The notes: a model not told the origin generated them from the sequence alone. A stretch of 64,000 bases of DNA from Pannonibacter sp. SL95 (GCF_026672425.1 NZ_JAPPRC010000006.1:682001-746000); one strand, 5' to 3'. Shown: positions 35,601 to 44,279, counted from the first letter of the stretch. Numbers and translations are program-made.

Positions 35601-35914
35601 AGCGTCCGGTATCCCTTCTCAGTGAACCTGTTCCCCGTAGCGAGCATGGCTTCTTCCGACACGCCCTGCATGTACATCATCTTGCCGTTCAGTACGGCAT
35701 CGTCTTTGGCCTCCATCATTGTAGCAGAGGCGATCTCTTGTAGACGGCCTAGGCTCTCTTGGATGTTGGCGGTATGCGCGCCGATACCGGACAGGTTTGG
35801 TCTGGCCGGATCGCGTACGCCAGTCAGACTAAGCTGACGCTCCGGCAGGAGTTCCCTGCCGCTTTTCTGTAGCGGATCTTGGACGACTTCACGCCGTCCG
35901 GTATCGTTGTTCAT
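32684..35914 (-). CDS. gp15-like internal virion protein with SleB-type cell-wall hydrolase domain
   Basis: 1,076 residues. Position and large helical make-up match T7 gp15, part of the ejected core that forms a channel through the envelope. Residues about 225-365 contain a hydrolase_2/SleB-like domain: 'IAIRTMLGEAGAEGAEGMAA', 'VAHVLRNRALDGRWP' and 'GATHYFSPAG', typical of peptidoglycan hydrolases in alphaproteobacterial phages. It would open the peptidoglycan during DNA entry, the role played in T7 by the gp16 transglycosylase. Flanking genes abut it within 1 to 43 bp. Confidence 0.85.
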   Translation of the reverse strand: MNNDTGRREVVQDPLQKSGRELLPERQLSLTGVRDPARPNLSGIGAHTANIQESLGRLQEIASATMMEAKDDAVLNGKMMYMQGVSEEAMLATGNRFTEKGYRTLEARDKVQSWYSQSLINMQEHSSTDPVQYQEMLKSQRASMLDGITDPDAKKIAIASFEDTMQKLVHTQSVKQNEYNRDRRKASFMQTLLSTGTVSDSASYRPAGSDLAVSDRIVAPVMQPSTRDRDIAIRTMLGEAGAEGAEGMAAVAHVLRNRALDGRWPTSIAGVALQPNAFSAWNLGAGGNDAVDTKEGKLYDKAGEIFDTVMAGRHVDPTGGATHYFSPAGMDLLIKQGHQSNKLPTWYEEEKQRSGGEIRIGGHVFIGKTNGDRSGERRPEPYESAENVQQFADVLGLDIGSDNADRIGQAFDLFTIKTGDFDNVAAVDEGVADTPMIAQGGTTELNELLAGYQGLSNEDKLDVFVQAAISQFAADNGDWFTDAGGYGILNALGAGPSEIAKINAAQTKWNNDRLNKFDADRELWKADILKRAEEGDDLTVLMADIDKRVASDELSDAAAQSLAASAASTIRSREKKDNSVFNNTAFLGEVGMLYQQIKSGALTDFTKTAAKGQALAEKYGATERDVQKLVTDIFQLDQSYQDSLRSGAKSAAEKAQRNASIAADVDKAISSGVGLNRVTGTIETKNASGQTERISAKEYGVQVVKDRWTEFYTKQIAEQNMSQEEASAGILRDTYRELSKHNVVDTQMQDQIRGALLGDIQDKTGKLDPAAVSAYSALQVLKTTPDIPRSYIKSLIGDDYVEHFFETAYMLDSGNMSAEQALVRAHSLMNQPFDTPEQKISKMVENRDLINTSVTEAMADMAEPGYLERTLPSVATYLLQRPDGASEAFSDPVNHARAGAYLKERADLYATAHPGTPAKVAIERAKTDLMRNGAFVQGSLILTDGVPLERRMGVDGYGEFGPDKAVQWFLQTYGNDTQMFGTFWSEDMLGGSSRIYTDYDPVMNTFTFDIDHPDYPGQPLGRPQVVDAAEIGKAYVEHMNKPSAWDTLINSAVSGTATGLSVLGSGFERMAEGDQR

Positions 35915-36430
35915 TTACAGTCCTCGTTTGTAGTCTTTGTACGTAGCGCCAAGATCGGTAGTGAAGCCGAGCGCATACGTGGTTGCCTTGGGCATAGGGA
36001 TAGGCGAGAAGTCGAGCGACTGTACTGCCTGCAGTGCGCTGTTGGAGCGCTGCTGTTCTCCTTGTAGTAGCTGCGTGTTCAAGTCTCGTACGCGGCGAGC
36101 TTGCGTCTCTGCTTCGTTCCGGTCGATTTCCAGAAGTACGGCGTTGACGGAGTTGCCGCTTGTTCCTGCTGCTGCAGCGGATGCCTCAGCCTGTGCCTTC
36201 GTAACCAGGGCGCTGCGTTGGATATCGTACGATTGGACCGTACTCCGTTCCTTTGCGAGCAGTTGGTTTGTGGTGATGGCGTTTTGGTTCTGCGCATCGG
36301 CAATGCGGACCATCTTGTTTGAATAGTCCTGCCATTGCCGACGCACCTTGGCTTCACGCTGTGCAGCAACGAACGAGACACCGCGACGAATGAAGCTGCC
36401 AACTCCACTCAGGGCTAACTCGTTCCACAT
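35915..36430 (-). CDS. gp14-like internal virion protein
   Basis: 171 residues, helical, starting 'MWNELALSGVGSFIRRGVSF' and Ala/Gln-rich afterwards. Its size, position between tubular protein B and the gp15-like gene, and the 'AQREAKVRRQWQDYSNKMVR' coiled-coil region are those of T7-like gp14, which inserts into the outer membrane on ejection. It abuts the next gene with no gap. Confidence 0.75.
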   Translation of the reverse strand: MWNELALSGVGSFIRRGVSFVAAQREAKVRRQWQDYSNKMVRIADAQNQNAITTNQLLAKERSTVQSYDIQRSALVTKAQAEASAAAAGTSGNSVNAVLLEIDRNEAETQARRVRDLNTQLLQGEQQRSNSALQAVQSLDFSPIPMPKATTYALGFTTDLGATYKDYKRGL

Positions 36431-36433
36431 TGC

Positions 36434-38821
36434 TTATTCTCCTGTGCTGATCCTGCGACCAGTCTTGTGGTACTTACCTACCCACTCAATATCCAAGATC
36501 GTCATGGGAGTGTGATCATCTGTGCTGAATTGTACAGAGGCGTGCTTCACGTCTTGCTTGACAGGCATCGAGAAGTATTGATCTACGAGAGGTTCCTTGC
36601 CGATCACGTTCTCGGCGAAGCCTACGCGGCGTCCGTTGAACTCTACAGGCGGGAACTCTGTGTACGGCGAGATGACGGTACCGACCATACGTACAGTCCT
36701 GCGCAGAGCGAGGATGAACTTGTTGATGATCAGCTTGCCTGTCGTAATGGCTACGCCATCCTTGTCCTTCACGAGCGGCATAGTCGGCTCGTATAGAGAC
36801 AGGAAGCGGGTGCCTACGACGACGTTGCCACCTTCCATTGACTGCGGGAGCGTGCCGACGTAGCCCGTGCCGGGAACGTACGTGATCTCCACGTCACCAG
36901 CCCGCATACCGGGTGCCGGGCAACCTTCGCCCTGCACGACGACGACCTTCTCGGTGCCGAGTTCGGCGATGTAGTCGTACGGGAACACGAACTGCGTATC
37001 GCAGCCCTCGACATCAAAGCGGTTGTCAAGGAAGACTGTGTAGCCCATGCCCTGACTGTGTTGGATGTCCAATGATCCTCGCAACATCACGTAGCCTTCA
37101 GGTGTACGCATCAGAATGTACACACGGTCTTCATCGAAGAAGCTGTACTCGACAGGATAGTCGAACACCCATTTGTGCCATGCAGACTGCACCTTGCCCT
37201 GATCGCGCTCTCCCCAAATGTACTCGTACGGGTAGATCGTCTCACGCCCAGTGTTCGTATGTACGAGCAACAGTCCGTAGTTTGACGAGGCGGTCAGGTG
37301 ACGACATGCGCCGACGAGGTACTGCTTCACATGCTCGGTAACAGGGCGGCTGTCGTTCCGGTCTGCAGAGCCTTCAGTGAAGAACTCGCGTATACCGGAG
37401 AAGCGGCCATGCACCGTGGCGAAGAAGACGTTACGACCGACGGCCACAGGCTTAGCGTGCAGATCTGCCTCGAATGTCGTACTGGGCTGCAGCGCAGAGT
37501 TCTGCGGAGTGGCCTTGGTCTTGTTCGAGAATACGAACTGGCTCTCACGAGAGAAGATCACGAGATCCTTGTTGTGAGCTACAGCCGTGATCAGAGTAGA
37601 ATTGTCTGTGCTGCTGGATACGTCGATAGGGTCCGTTTCCGTGACTGCAGAGATAGTCTGTCGGAAGAAGTTGTCAGGCCGCTTAGTGCGGGACATGACA
37701 GCATTCGGCCCGGACAGGAACGCTAGACGCTCTTGGAACAGACCTGCGTCCTCGATACGCCGCCCAACGAAGGACGGGTCAGGTGCAGAGGTAAGTGTAC
37801 CGACACCACGCTTCGCCCACGCCACAGGTCGCAGTTCCAACGAGCCTGCGTCGTACACGAGCACATGCGGTGCGTTGTCTGCTGTGAAGCCGAGTGGTGT
37901 GTTCGGAGCAATGCACTCCTGCCAATAGCCCTCTTGGCCGTAGCCGTCTCGGGTAGGCGTTCCGGTGTCGTGCTTCTCAGAGATGAACATGAAGTGCAGA
38001 TCTTTGGTCTGGTCACTGTTCTCTGCGATCCGTGCCACGTAGCGGTTTGGTGCCGTCCTCGGTAGGTCGTCAACAGAGTTCACGACACCTGTCATGCACT
38101 TCATGTTCACGCCGCCGCTGTCGTCGTTGACAGTCAGGTCGAAGTCTGTGGCCTGCAGGTTCTCGATGAGGATGATATCGTCACGGATGTACAGGCCCCA
38201 GTTCTCAACGGAGAGGTTGCTGCGCATCTCGTTGTAAATCTGATCGGTAATCCACGTCGTCGCTACGTAAGGTGCATGCGCAGCTTGGGAGCCGTCAGGC
38301 ACCGTGTAGGCGGCAACAGGGTTACCGTCGATCTTGACAGAGAATGTCCGACCGTATTGCCCGCCTAGCACTTGGATCATGCCGCACGGGTACGTCTCGT
38401 TGTTGTAGAAGGTCGCAGTCTCGGTAGAGCGCTGGACAACCCGCTGCGTGTTGATGACGTACGTGCTGTCATCCTCGGTTGTCACGAAGCGGAATGGACC
38501 GGCCCCGGCCATGTAGGCTGCGCCAGAAGGCGTGAGCGTGCACGGCAGAGGATTGGCGTTCAGGTCGAACGCATGTAGACCGTCGTCAGCGGCGATCAGT
38601 AGGATCTTCGTGCCGTCGCTGGCCTCGAAGTCATGGATACCGTGAACTGCTGTGAAGGTACCAAGCAGACCAACGAGGTCCGTAGGCGTGCGCCTAGATA
38701 GCGCGCGTACAGGATCGCAACTCATGTTGATCTGTTCACTACATTGGCCCGGCAGACGGTCACGTGCAGGTTGCTGTGAGACACCCTGCAGAAGGGATTT
38801 AAGTGCGCCGTCTACATCCAC
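36434..38821 (-). CDS. Tail tubular protein B (T7 gp12-like)
   Basis: 795 residues, the nozzle of the short tail. Seen: the typical N-terminus 'LKSLLQGVSQQPARDRLPGQ' and 'EQINMSCDPVRALSRRTPTD', shared by podovirus gp12 proteins. Length equals T7 gp12 (794). It lies 2 bp after the tubular protein A gene. Beta-rich throughout, no enzymatic motif. Confidence 0.93.
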   Translation of the reverse strand: MDVDGALKSLLQGVSQQPARDRLPGQCSEQINMSCDPVRALSRRTPTDLVGLLGTFTAVHGIHDFEASDGTKILLIAADDGLHAFDLNANPLPCTLTPSGAAYMAGAGPFRFVTTEDDSTYVINTQRVVQRSTETATFYNNETYPCGMIQVLGGQYGRTFSVKIDGNPVAAYTVPDGSQAAHAPYVATTWITDQIYNEMRSNLSVENWGLYIRDDIILIENLQATDFDLTVNDDSGGVNMKCMTGVVNSVDDLPRTAPNRYVARIAENSDQTKDLHFMFISEKHDTGTPTRDGYGQEGYWQECIAPNTPLGFTADNAPHVLVYDAGSLELRPVAWAKRGVGTLTSAPDPSFVGRRIEDAGLFQERLAFLSGPNAVMSRTKRPDNFFRQTISAVTETDPIDVSSSTDNSTLITAVAHNKDLVIFSRESQFVFSNKTKATPQNSALQPSTTFEADLHAKPVAVGRNVFFATVHGRFSGIREFFTEGSADRNDSRPVTEHVKQYLVGACRHLTASSNYGLLLVHTNTGRETIYPYEYIWGERDQGKVQSAWHKWVFDYPVEYSFFDEDRVYILMRTPEGYVMLRGSLDIQHSQGMGYTVFLDNRFDVEGCDTQFVFPYDYIAELGTEKVVVVQGEGCPAPGMRAGDVEITYVPGTGYVGTLPQSMEGGNVVVGTRFLSLYEPTMPLVKDKDGVAITTGKLIINKFILALRRTVRMVGTVISPYTEFPPVEFNGRRVGFAENVIGKEPLVDQYFSMPVKQDVKHASVQFSTDDHTPMTILDIEWVGKYHKTGRRISTGE

Positions 38822-38823
38822 GG

Positions 38824-39444
38824 CTATCCTCCAATGAGGTTAGGGTTCCGCCCGCCGCTCTGATTGAATTGCATCCGGCGTGCAGCCGGTGTGTCGAAAG
38901 CGTTAGTACCGCGTGTGCGGATTTCCTCGATACGTAAGTTGTGCCATGCCTTGTCGGTACGGTCTGTCAGTAGGGAAATCTTTACTTGGTTCGTCTTGTC
39001 GACAACGTACATGTCCAGAGCGGCTCTGTGCTTCAGGTACGTGTACGCAGCGTGCGGAAGGTCATCGATAGGCAGGCGCAGCACCATGTCCACATTCACG
39101 GCCTTGCCGATCTTGAAGGTGCGTTGTTGCGTGTCGTAGAGGCGGTCGCCTCGCTGCACATACCGGGTGCGCTCACCCTGTGAATAGTTGCGTGCCGTAG
39201 ACCTGCGAATGCTCAGCAGGTTCTTCGGCAAGTGGATCTCGCCGTTCTCGTCAGGGGAGAGCGGGAAGTCTGTTTCTGTGTTGAACCACCAGCCTGTGTT
39301 CGCGCCCTGTAGCTCTGCATTCAGGCCATCAAGGACCTGCAGTGCAGTCAGTACGTCGGGGTGCTTACTGTCGAGGCTGTTCGTGCTCGCGACTTCATTC
39401 GTCATGAGCATGTGGTTGATGATGTCTAGCTTGCTCATCGCCAC
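38824..39444 (-). CDS. Tail tubular protein A (T7 gp11-like)
   Basis: 206 residues; gatekeeper between portal and nozzle. 'MAMSKLDIINHMLMTNEVAS' and 'LLSIRRSTARNYSQGERTRY' match gp11-type adaptors, and its length is close to T7 gp11 (196). It follows the capsid gene after a strong terminator, as in T7. Confidence 0.92.
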   Translation of the reverse strand: MAMSKLDIINHMLMTNEVASTNSLDSKHPDVLTALQVLDGLNAELQGANTGWWFNTETDFPLSPDENGEIHLPKNLLSIRRSTARNYSQGERTRYVQRGDRLYDTQQRTFKIGKAVNVDMVLRLPIDDLPHAAYTYLKHRAALDMYVVDKTNQVKISLLTDRTDKAWHNLRIEEIRTRGTNAFDTPAARRMQFNQSGGRNPNLIGG

Positions 39445-39446
39445 CT

Positions 39447-39480
39447 ACGAAAATAGGGCCACCCTTTGCAGAGTGGCCCT
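39447..39480 (-). terminator. Terminator after the major capsid gene (T-phi-like position)
   Basis: On the minus strand AGGGCCAC (from 39480) pairs with GTGGCCCT (to 39455), followed by ATTTTCG. It lies 18 bp after the capsid stop. T7 has its phage-polymerase terminator at the same place, after gene 10. Confidence 0.85.
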
Positions 39481-39498
39481 AGTTAGAGAGAGAGGTAG

Positions 39499-40473
39499 TT
39501 ACGCCTTGAAGACGCAGCCGCACACGTCCGGGCGGTTCGGAGAGACGCCGAAGGCGAGGTAGCTGTCGATGAACCACTGCTTTTCTTCGCGGTTCCACCA
39601 GATGTCGCTGGTCAGCGGAATGGTTTCACCGGCCAGCAGCGACTTCGGGTGCAGCAGGACTGCAGCGGCCTTCGCTTCAGCAGCGGACACGTCGTATGCG
39701 TTGCCGTTCTCGGCATTGGACAGGAAGTGGTTCGTGATCGCGGTGTTCGGGATACGTGCCGACTTCTCGATACGGACGCCCTTGATCTCGCGGATGAAGC
39801 CACCGGCATAGTCGCCGTTGCCTGCGGAGTAGTCGCGGTTCACGAGCTTGCCGTGCTGCAGGAGCACGTCGTAAGCGGTCGGACGGACGAAGCAGACGAG
39901 TTCGTTGGTCTCGATTTCTTCTTCTTCCATAGAGACGATGATCGAGCGGATCGCGGCGTCCAGCTTGTCCGGGTCGTTCTCGTCACCGGCAGTGGTCAGC
40001 GTGGTGTTCTTGCCGGGGCCGATGGAGTTCTGAGCAGCGGTGCCGCCGAAGTCCGGGGCCGGGAGCTTGGAGCCCTTGATCGCCTGAATGAGGAAAGCCT
40101 GATCGAAGAACTTGCCGATTTCCTTGCCGTGGTCCTGTGCCAGTTCCATGCGGGCATCAAAGTCGATCTGAAATTCGTTCAGCATCGACCGGTTGTCACG
40201 GGCGAGGACAACGGTGTCGACGGTCAGCGAGACCTTGCCGAACGGGGTGTTCGAGGCGTCCGGGCGCACACCGGCCTGAAGCTTCTTCAGGGTCGTGCGG
40301 CCAACGCGACGGTTGACAATGGTGTCCGTACCGCGCACCGGGCGGATACGGAAGAAGTTGCGCATGATGGACGATTTGGCGAACTGGCTTTCGACTTCGC
40401 CGCCGTATTCATCGATCATGTCATCAGTCGACAGGTCCGAGAGATGGGCGCTGTCAGTAGGCAAACCTGCCAT
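39499..40473 (-). CDS. Major capsid protein (T7 gp10-like)
   Basis: 324 residues, HK97-fold shell protein. 'MAGLPTDSAHLSDLSTDDMI' then 'RGTDTIVNRRVGRTTLKKLQ' and 'GKEIGKFFDQAFLIQAIKGS' match the gp10-type capsids. It is preceded by promoter copy D and the scaffold gene, and followed by a terminator, an arrangement giving high expression. No frameshift extension like gp10B was looked for in detail. Confidence 0.95.
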   Translation of the reverse strand: MAGLPTDSAHLSDLSTDDMIDEYGGEVESQFAKSSIMRNFFRIRPVRGTDTIVNRRVGRTTLKKLQAGVRPDASNTPFGKVSLTVDTVVLARDNRSMLNEFQIDFDARMELAQDHGKEIGKFFDQAFLIQAIKGSKLPAPDFGGTAAQNSIGPGKNTTLTTAGDENDPDKLDAAIRSIIVSMEEEEIETNELVCFVRPTAYDVLLQHGKLVNRDYSAGNGDYAGGFIREIKGVRIEKSARIPNTAITNHFLSNAENGNAYDVSAAEAKAAAVLLHPKSLLAGETIPLTSDIWWNREEKQWFIDSYLAFGVSPNRPDVCGCVFKA

Positions 40474-40517
40474 GTGAATGTTCCTTTTTGATTGCTTGGC
40501 CGTGTAGGCGTGTTATT

Positions 40518-40532
40518 TCTAATACGAGGGGT
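40518..40532 (-). promoter_or_regulatory. Phage RNA polymerase promoter-like motif, copy D
   Basis: ACCCCTCGTATTAGA on the minus strand, one base different from the shared 15-mer. It is 45 bp upstream of the capsid start, where T7 has its strongest late promoter. Confidence 0.72.
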
Positions 40533-40546
40533 CTGTATACTCTGGC

Positions 40547-41392
40547 TTAGATGCCTGCAGTACGACCGGCTGCGCGCCGTGCTCGTAGTTGTGCGACTGC
40601 GCGTTCATCGCCCTTGGCCTGCGCTTCCTTGACTGCCTTCAGGTAGTCTGCGCGGCTGAGCGGGGTCTGGTCTGTGCCTGCGGTGTTCGTGCCGATGATC
40701 AGTGCGCCAGCGCCAGTACCGACGTTGTTCGGGTCTGCGTTGTACATGCGGTAGAGTTCCTGTGCGCCGAGCACAGCAAAGTTGCCGCCCCGGTCGATTA
40801 GTTCGCGAATTTCGTTGATCTTGGTCTTAGCCTTCGGGTCTGCAGCCTCGACGCGGTGCGCCCAGTCACGGATGGTCGCGAAGTTAGCCTCGCCGCCGAC
40901 TGCCTCGTGGACAGCCTTGGTCTCGCGTTCGACCTTGGCGTTGGCGTTGTTGAAAGCCTGCGTAGCGTTCGCCACGATCAGGGCTGCACGGTCTGCACCG
41001 ACGTTCGCAATGAGCATGTTCTGATCGACCTTGGACAGGTCGCCGGTCTCGAATGCCGTTGCGAAGATTGCCTGTGCAACGTTAGGGTCGACCTTGGCTT
41101 CCTGCAGGAGGTGCACGACGGTCTGTGCAGACGGGTCGTCATACTTGGCGTACGACTTGAGCGGGCCGCGATCCTGCTTCTGCTGCTCGACCTGTTCCGG
41201 GTGCGGCTGCTCTGCGGGCTTCGGCTGCTCCTGTTGCGGAGCGGGCTGCGGCGCAGGCTGAGCGGGCTGTGCCGGTTGTACCGGCTGCTCCTGTACCGGC
41301 TGCGGCTGCTGCACCGGCTGTGCCGGTACCTCAGATGTACCCGGCTGCGGTTCCTTGGTCCCGGCTGCGGGGACGCTGGACGGAGTGGTCAC
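40547..41392 (-). CDS. Capsid assembly scaffolding protein (T7 gp9-like)
   Basis: 281 residues. A long Pro/Gln/Glu-rich N-terminus (about 1-85, repeats of 'QPVQPAQPAQ' type) precedes a helical part ending in a basic tail 'QLRARRAAGRTAGI', the usual place for capsid contact in scaffolds. Its position between portal and capsid is diagnostic. The low-complexity half is unusually long. Confidence 0.9.
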   Translation of the reverse strand: MTTPSSVPAAGTKEPQPGTSEVPAQPVQQPQPVQEQPVQPAQPAQPAPQPAPQQEQPKPAEQPHPEQVEQQKQDRGPLKSYAKYDDPSAQTVVHLLQEAKVDPNVAQAIFATAFETGDLSKVDQNMLIANVGADRAALIVANATQAFNNANAKVERETKAVHEAVGGEANFATIRDWAHRVEAADPKAKTKINEIRELIDRGGNFAVLGAQELYRMYNADPNNVGTGAGALIIGTNTAGTDQTPLSRADYLKAVKEAQAKGDERAVAQLRARRAAGRTAGI

Positions 41393-41395
41393 GTG

Positions 41396-42967
41396 TTATT
41401 CTCCTTTGATCGCCTGCTTACCGGCCTCTTGGGCTACGGCAGCGGCGGCTTGTTGTTGGGCGAGCGCACCATTCGCTTCCAGTGCGCGTGCTTGGTCTGC
41501 TTTAAGCTCGTCCTCGGTCTTCATGATCTGCTTGTAGTTCACCTGACGTGCTGCGCCTGTGAACTCTCCGTACCGCTCGATGCTGATACGTGCTCGTACG
41601 TCTTCCGGTAGCTGTTCAAGCAGGGCGAGGTCTGCAAGCCACATATGGATGTTCTCCATCTCGCCTTGGCGAGAGAGGCTGTCCATGCCGGTGATGATCT
41701 GAGGTTCGATGCCGTTCAGGCGGCTGTCGAAGCCGATCTGGTACAGCAGGATGTTGGCGGTCGGTACCTGCCACTGCATTGCCTGCTGCGAGTACATTCC
41801 GCCAAATGAGGTCTCAAGCTCGTACGCTTGCCTGCGGATTTCCTCTGCAGTAACTCGCTCTGCGTCACGTGTGACAGCGCTGTTCAGCATGAACACTTCG
41901 CCGAGGCGGCGTTCGTACCTGTCGATCTGGTTCTGTAGGAACTGCAGGTCGTTGTACTTGTCCAACGTGATCTGCGTTACGTCGCCCTCCTTGCCGGGGT
42001 GATAGCTGCCCGGTGGCGAGTTGTTCAGTTCCACCACGTCCAGATGACTGGCCGGGTTCACGAGGAACTTGATGTCGCTCACAACGCCAGCAATGGCGAG
42101 CAGCGCGTCTTCCAGAACGTTGATGCTGTGAAATGCCTTGGCGTACTCTGAAACGAGCCCATGGCCGTAATTGGCCCCACGGATGCGGTTCCAGACGAGC
42201 GGTATCCACGGGAGCAGGTGACGCGGCCAAGCTGCGTCGGCGAGCTTCAGGGCCACGCCGCCAGCTTCCTGCTTGGCGTGGTAGCGTCCGTCGTCTTCCA
42301 GAATGACCTGCGTATAGACCGTGATGTCGTCGGTCGCAGCGATTTCCTTCTTGTCGGCACGCAGCGAGCGGATCTGCTGCTGTACGTCGGGATGGAATGT
42401 CTCGAATGCCTTGCTCTCGCGGGTGATGAGTTCGATCACTTCGCCTGATAGGTCACGGATGATCACGTAGTCGCGCAGGCTGTAGACCTGCGGTGCGCCT
42501 TTCGGCGGATGGAACATCAGGGCGTTGCCGGTGACGATCAGGTACTTCGCGGCCAGCGTGGCGATAGGGCGGAACTCCACCATATCGAGATGCTCGATTG
42601 CCTCTTTCTCAAGGTCAGCAAAATCGCTCTCAAGCTGTGCGAACACCTTGTCTGCGTTCGAGCCTTTTGCCGCCTTGACCTTGCGGCGTGTGGCGGCGTC
42701 GAGACGGAGACGGAAGAACGGCCCTTGCGGTCGGAACATCGCGGTGACGACCTTGTTCGCAAGGTGGTTCACTCCGCGTGCGCCGATTGTCTCGGGCGGG
42801 TTGAGGATTTCTTGGTTGTCGGGTTGGTTGTGTTCCTTCGGGAACAGGTAGGGCAAGGTCCATGCGGCGTACTGTTCACAGTTGCGGAGTAGTGTCCCGC
42901 GCTTGCCGTCGTACTCGTTGAACCGTTGCTCGATGCTCTTGCTTTTCGATAACGGTTGGGGTTGCAT
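41396..42967 (-). CDS. Portal protein / head-tail connector (T7 gp8-like)
   Basis: 523 residues; the dodecameric ring for DNA packaging and ejection. Seen: 'LSKSKSIEQRFNEYDGKRGT', 'IGARGVNHLANKVVTAMFRP' and 'RDAERVTAEEIRRQAYELET', which are conserved in gp8-type portals. Length matches T7 gp8 (536). It begins the core virion operon. Confidence 0.95.
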   Translation of the reverse strand: MQPQPLSKSKSIEQRFNEYDGKRGTLLRNCEQYAAWTLPYLFPKEHNQPDNQEILNPPETIGARGVNHLANKVVTAMFRPQGPFFRLRLDAATRRKVKAAKGSNADKVFAQLESDFADLEKEAIEHLDMVEFRPIATLAAKYLIVTGNALMFHPPKGAPQVYSLRDYVIIRDLSGEVIELITRESKAFETFHPDVQQQIRSLRADKKEIAATDDITVYTQVILEDDGRYHAKQEAGGVALKLADAAWPRHLLPWIPLVWNRIRGANYGHGLVSEYAKAFHSINVLEDALLAIAGVVSDIKFLVNPASHLDVVELNNSPPGSYHPGKEGDVTQITLDKYNDLQFLQNQIDRYERRLGEVFMLNSAVTRDAERVTAEEIRRQAYELETSFGGMYSQQAMQWQVPTANILLYQIGFDSRLNGIEPQIITGMDSLSRQGEMENIHMWLADLALLEQLPEDVRARISIERYGEFTGAARQVNYKQIMKTEDELKADQARALEANGALAQQQAAAAVAQEAGKQAIKGE

Positions 42968-42975
42968 ATGCGTCC

Positions 42976-43137
42976 TTACAGGCCGAGGCTCGTAGAGACT
43001 TTGGTCTTCTTCGTAGAGCTAAGTCCTAGGTCCAGGGTCTTGGTGTTGGTGCTGGTCTTGTCTGCACCCTTGGGCCGGTCGTTCTGCGGCTTGCTGAACA
43101 ACCGGCTGGATGTGGATTGCACGTTCTTCGTGCTCAC
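42976..43137 (-). CDS. Small phage protein before the portal gene
   Basis: 53 residues, GTG start overlapping the preceding stop (GTGA). Ser/Thr/Lys-rich, disordered, ending 'TKVSTSLGL'. The preceding 88-residue protein ends with a similar '..GRSGLSL' tail. Many autographiviruses have small proteins at this position; function unknown. Confidence 0.5.
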   Translation of the reverse strand: MSTKNVQSTSSRLFSKPQNDRPKGADKTSTNTKTLDLGLSSTKKTKVSTSLGL

Positions 43138-43400
43138 AGGCTGAGACCACTCCGACCCAATCCGCCTAGGGCAACGCCGGACTTCCGGGTCTCCATGAAC
43201 GGGTTGTAGTCTTCGCTTGCGGTCTGGTCCGTATTGAGCGTGTCGTCTTCACCGACGCGAACGTCTGCGCCGCTCTTGTGTGCGACTGGTGCCGGTATGG
43301 CCGGGGCCTTAGCCTCCGGTGCCTTGCTGTTGCCTCCACCGGCTAGACCGAGGATGCCAGACAGCGCCATGAGACCGGCAGAGAATGGATCACTCGCCAT
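43134..43400 (-). CDS. Small putative virion-associated protein
   Basis: 88 residues: a Gly/Ala-rich hydrophobic start ('FSAGLMALSGILGLAGGG'), a Pro/Ala linker, and 'EDYNPFMETRKSGVALGGLG'. Resembles small head-completion or internal proteins of podophages (gp6.7/7.3 region) in place and composition only. Overlaps both neighbours by a few bases. Confidence 0.55.
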   Translation of the reverse strand: MASDPFSAGLMALSGILGLAGGGNSKAPEAKAPAIPAPVAHKSGADVRVGEDDTLNTDQTASEDYNPFMETRKSGVALGGLGRSGLSL

Positions 43401-43840
43401 TATAACCTCTTGGTGACTGTTGGGGTCTTGGCTACGTAGCCAAGCCGTATGTAAAGATTGATTGTCCGCTCATCAGACATGCCTGTAGAGGCGCCTGCGG
43501 ACACTGTGACTGCGCCTTTGCTCTTGGCGTAACGCTCGAACTCTTTGATGAGGCGCGCAGCAAGTATCCCGCCCCTGTGTTCAGGGGCGATGCAGAGGAT
43601 GACCTCGTATGCTTGAACTGTGCGGGAGAACCAGTTGGGTGCGAATGCACCGATCATGAAGCCTCTGTACTCGTCGTCAATGAGGACGACTGCACCTTCG
43701 CTCTCTAGCATCTGCAGTAGATTGGCTTCGACGTAGAACTCGTCTACTGGTTCTTCAGAATAGACCGGGCTCTCGCTATGCAGCGTGTAGAGCAGGTCGA
43801 TAATGGCGGGGATATCTTGCGGGGTTGCTTGCCGGATCAT
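43400..43840 (-). CDS. GNAT-family N-acetyltransferase
   Basis: 146 residues. GNAT fold signs: 'IRQATPQDIPAIIDLLYTLH' at the start, the acetyl-CoA loop motif A region 'VILCIAPEHRGGILAARLIK' (about 85-105), and the C-terminal 'NLYIRLGYVAKTPTV'. Common just upstream of the portal gene in phiKMV-like phages. Substrate unknown; host-protein modification is a possibility. Start overlaps the previous stop (ATGA). Confidence 0.85.
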   Translation of the reverse strand: MIRQATPQDIPAIIDLLYTLHSESPVYSEEPVDEFYVEANLLQMLESEGAVVLIDDEYRGFMIGAFAPNWFSRTVQAYEVILCIAPEHRGGILAARLIKEFERYAKSKGAVTVSAGASTGMSDERTINLYIRLGYVAKTPTVTKRL

Positions 43841-44112
43841 TCTCCGTAGCGGAGATTGACCGGCGTCTTTGGTTTGTCGTCGGGCTTCTCAGGCTCAGTA
43901 CCGAGGACGCTACCTCGACTGGACCACTGCTTCAGGTACGCAACGACCTCAGCCTGTGCGGCCTGCCATATGGCTTTGTCCCGGTCGAAGCCGGGTTCAA
44001 TGGTCGGTGCCGGGAAGGTCTTGGAAAGCTCGTCCAGAACCTCCTGAGAAATCGGCGGTAGCCGCCGTGCCTGTAGGGATGTGCCCACAAATGCGTTAGA
44101 CCGGTTGGCCAT
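43837..44112 (-). CDS. Small phage protein of unknown function
   Basis: 91 residues: basic N-terminus 'MANRSNAFVGTSLQARRLPP', central helix 'AIWQAAQAEVVAYLKQWSSR' and a Lys/Pro/Asp-rich tail. Lies between the RNA polymerase gene and the virion operon. Not recognised. Confidence 0.6.
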   Translation of the reverse strand: MANRSNAFVGTSLQARRLPPISQEVLDELSKTFPAPTIEPGFDRDKAIWQAAQAEVVAYLKQWSSRGSVLGTEPEKPDDKPKTPVNLRYGE

Positions 44113-44263
44113 GGAAACTCTCCTGCGGTTTGACGATCAGGTCGTAAATGCCCGCCTCCCGAAGGAACTCAACAAGCTCCTTCGGAAGTGGTTGGTTGTT
44201 CGCGACGAACCGGATAGCTAGTTCAATCCTGCCCTCATCGGACAGGTCTGTGTAGTCTGCCAT
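44096..44263 (-). CDS. Small phage protein, first gene after the late promoter
   Basis: 55 residues starting 'MADYTDLSDEGRIELAIRFV', helical, acidic. Its 3' end overlaps the next gene by 17 bp. It starts 17 bp downstream of promoter copy C. Function unknown. Confidence 0.55.
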   Translation of the reverse strand: MADYTDLSDEGRIELAIRFVANNQPLPKELVEFLREAGIYDLIVKPQESFHGQPV

Positions 44264-44279
44264 CAGTGTTCTCCTATTT

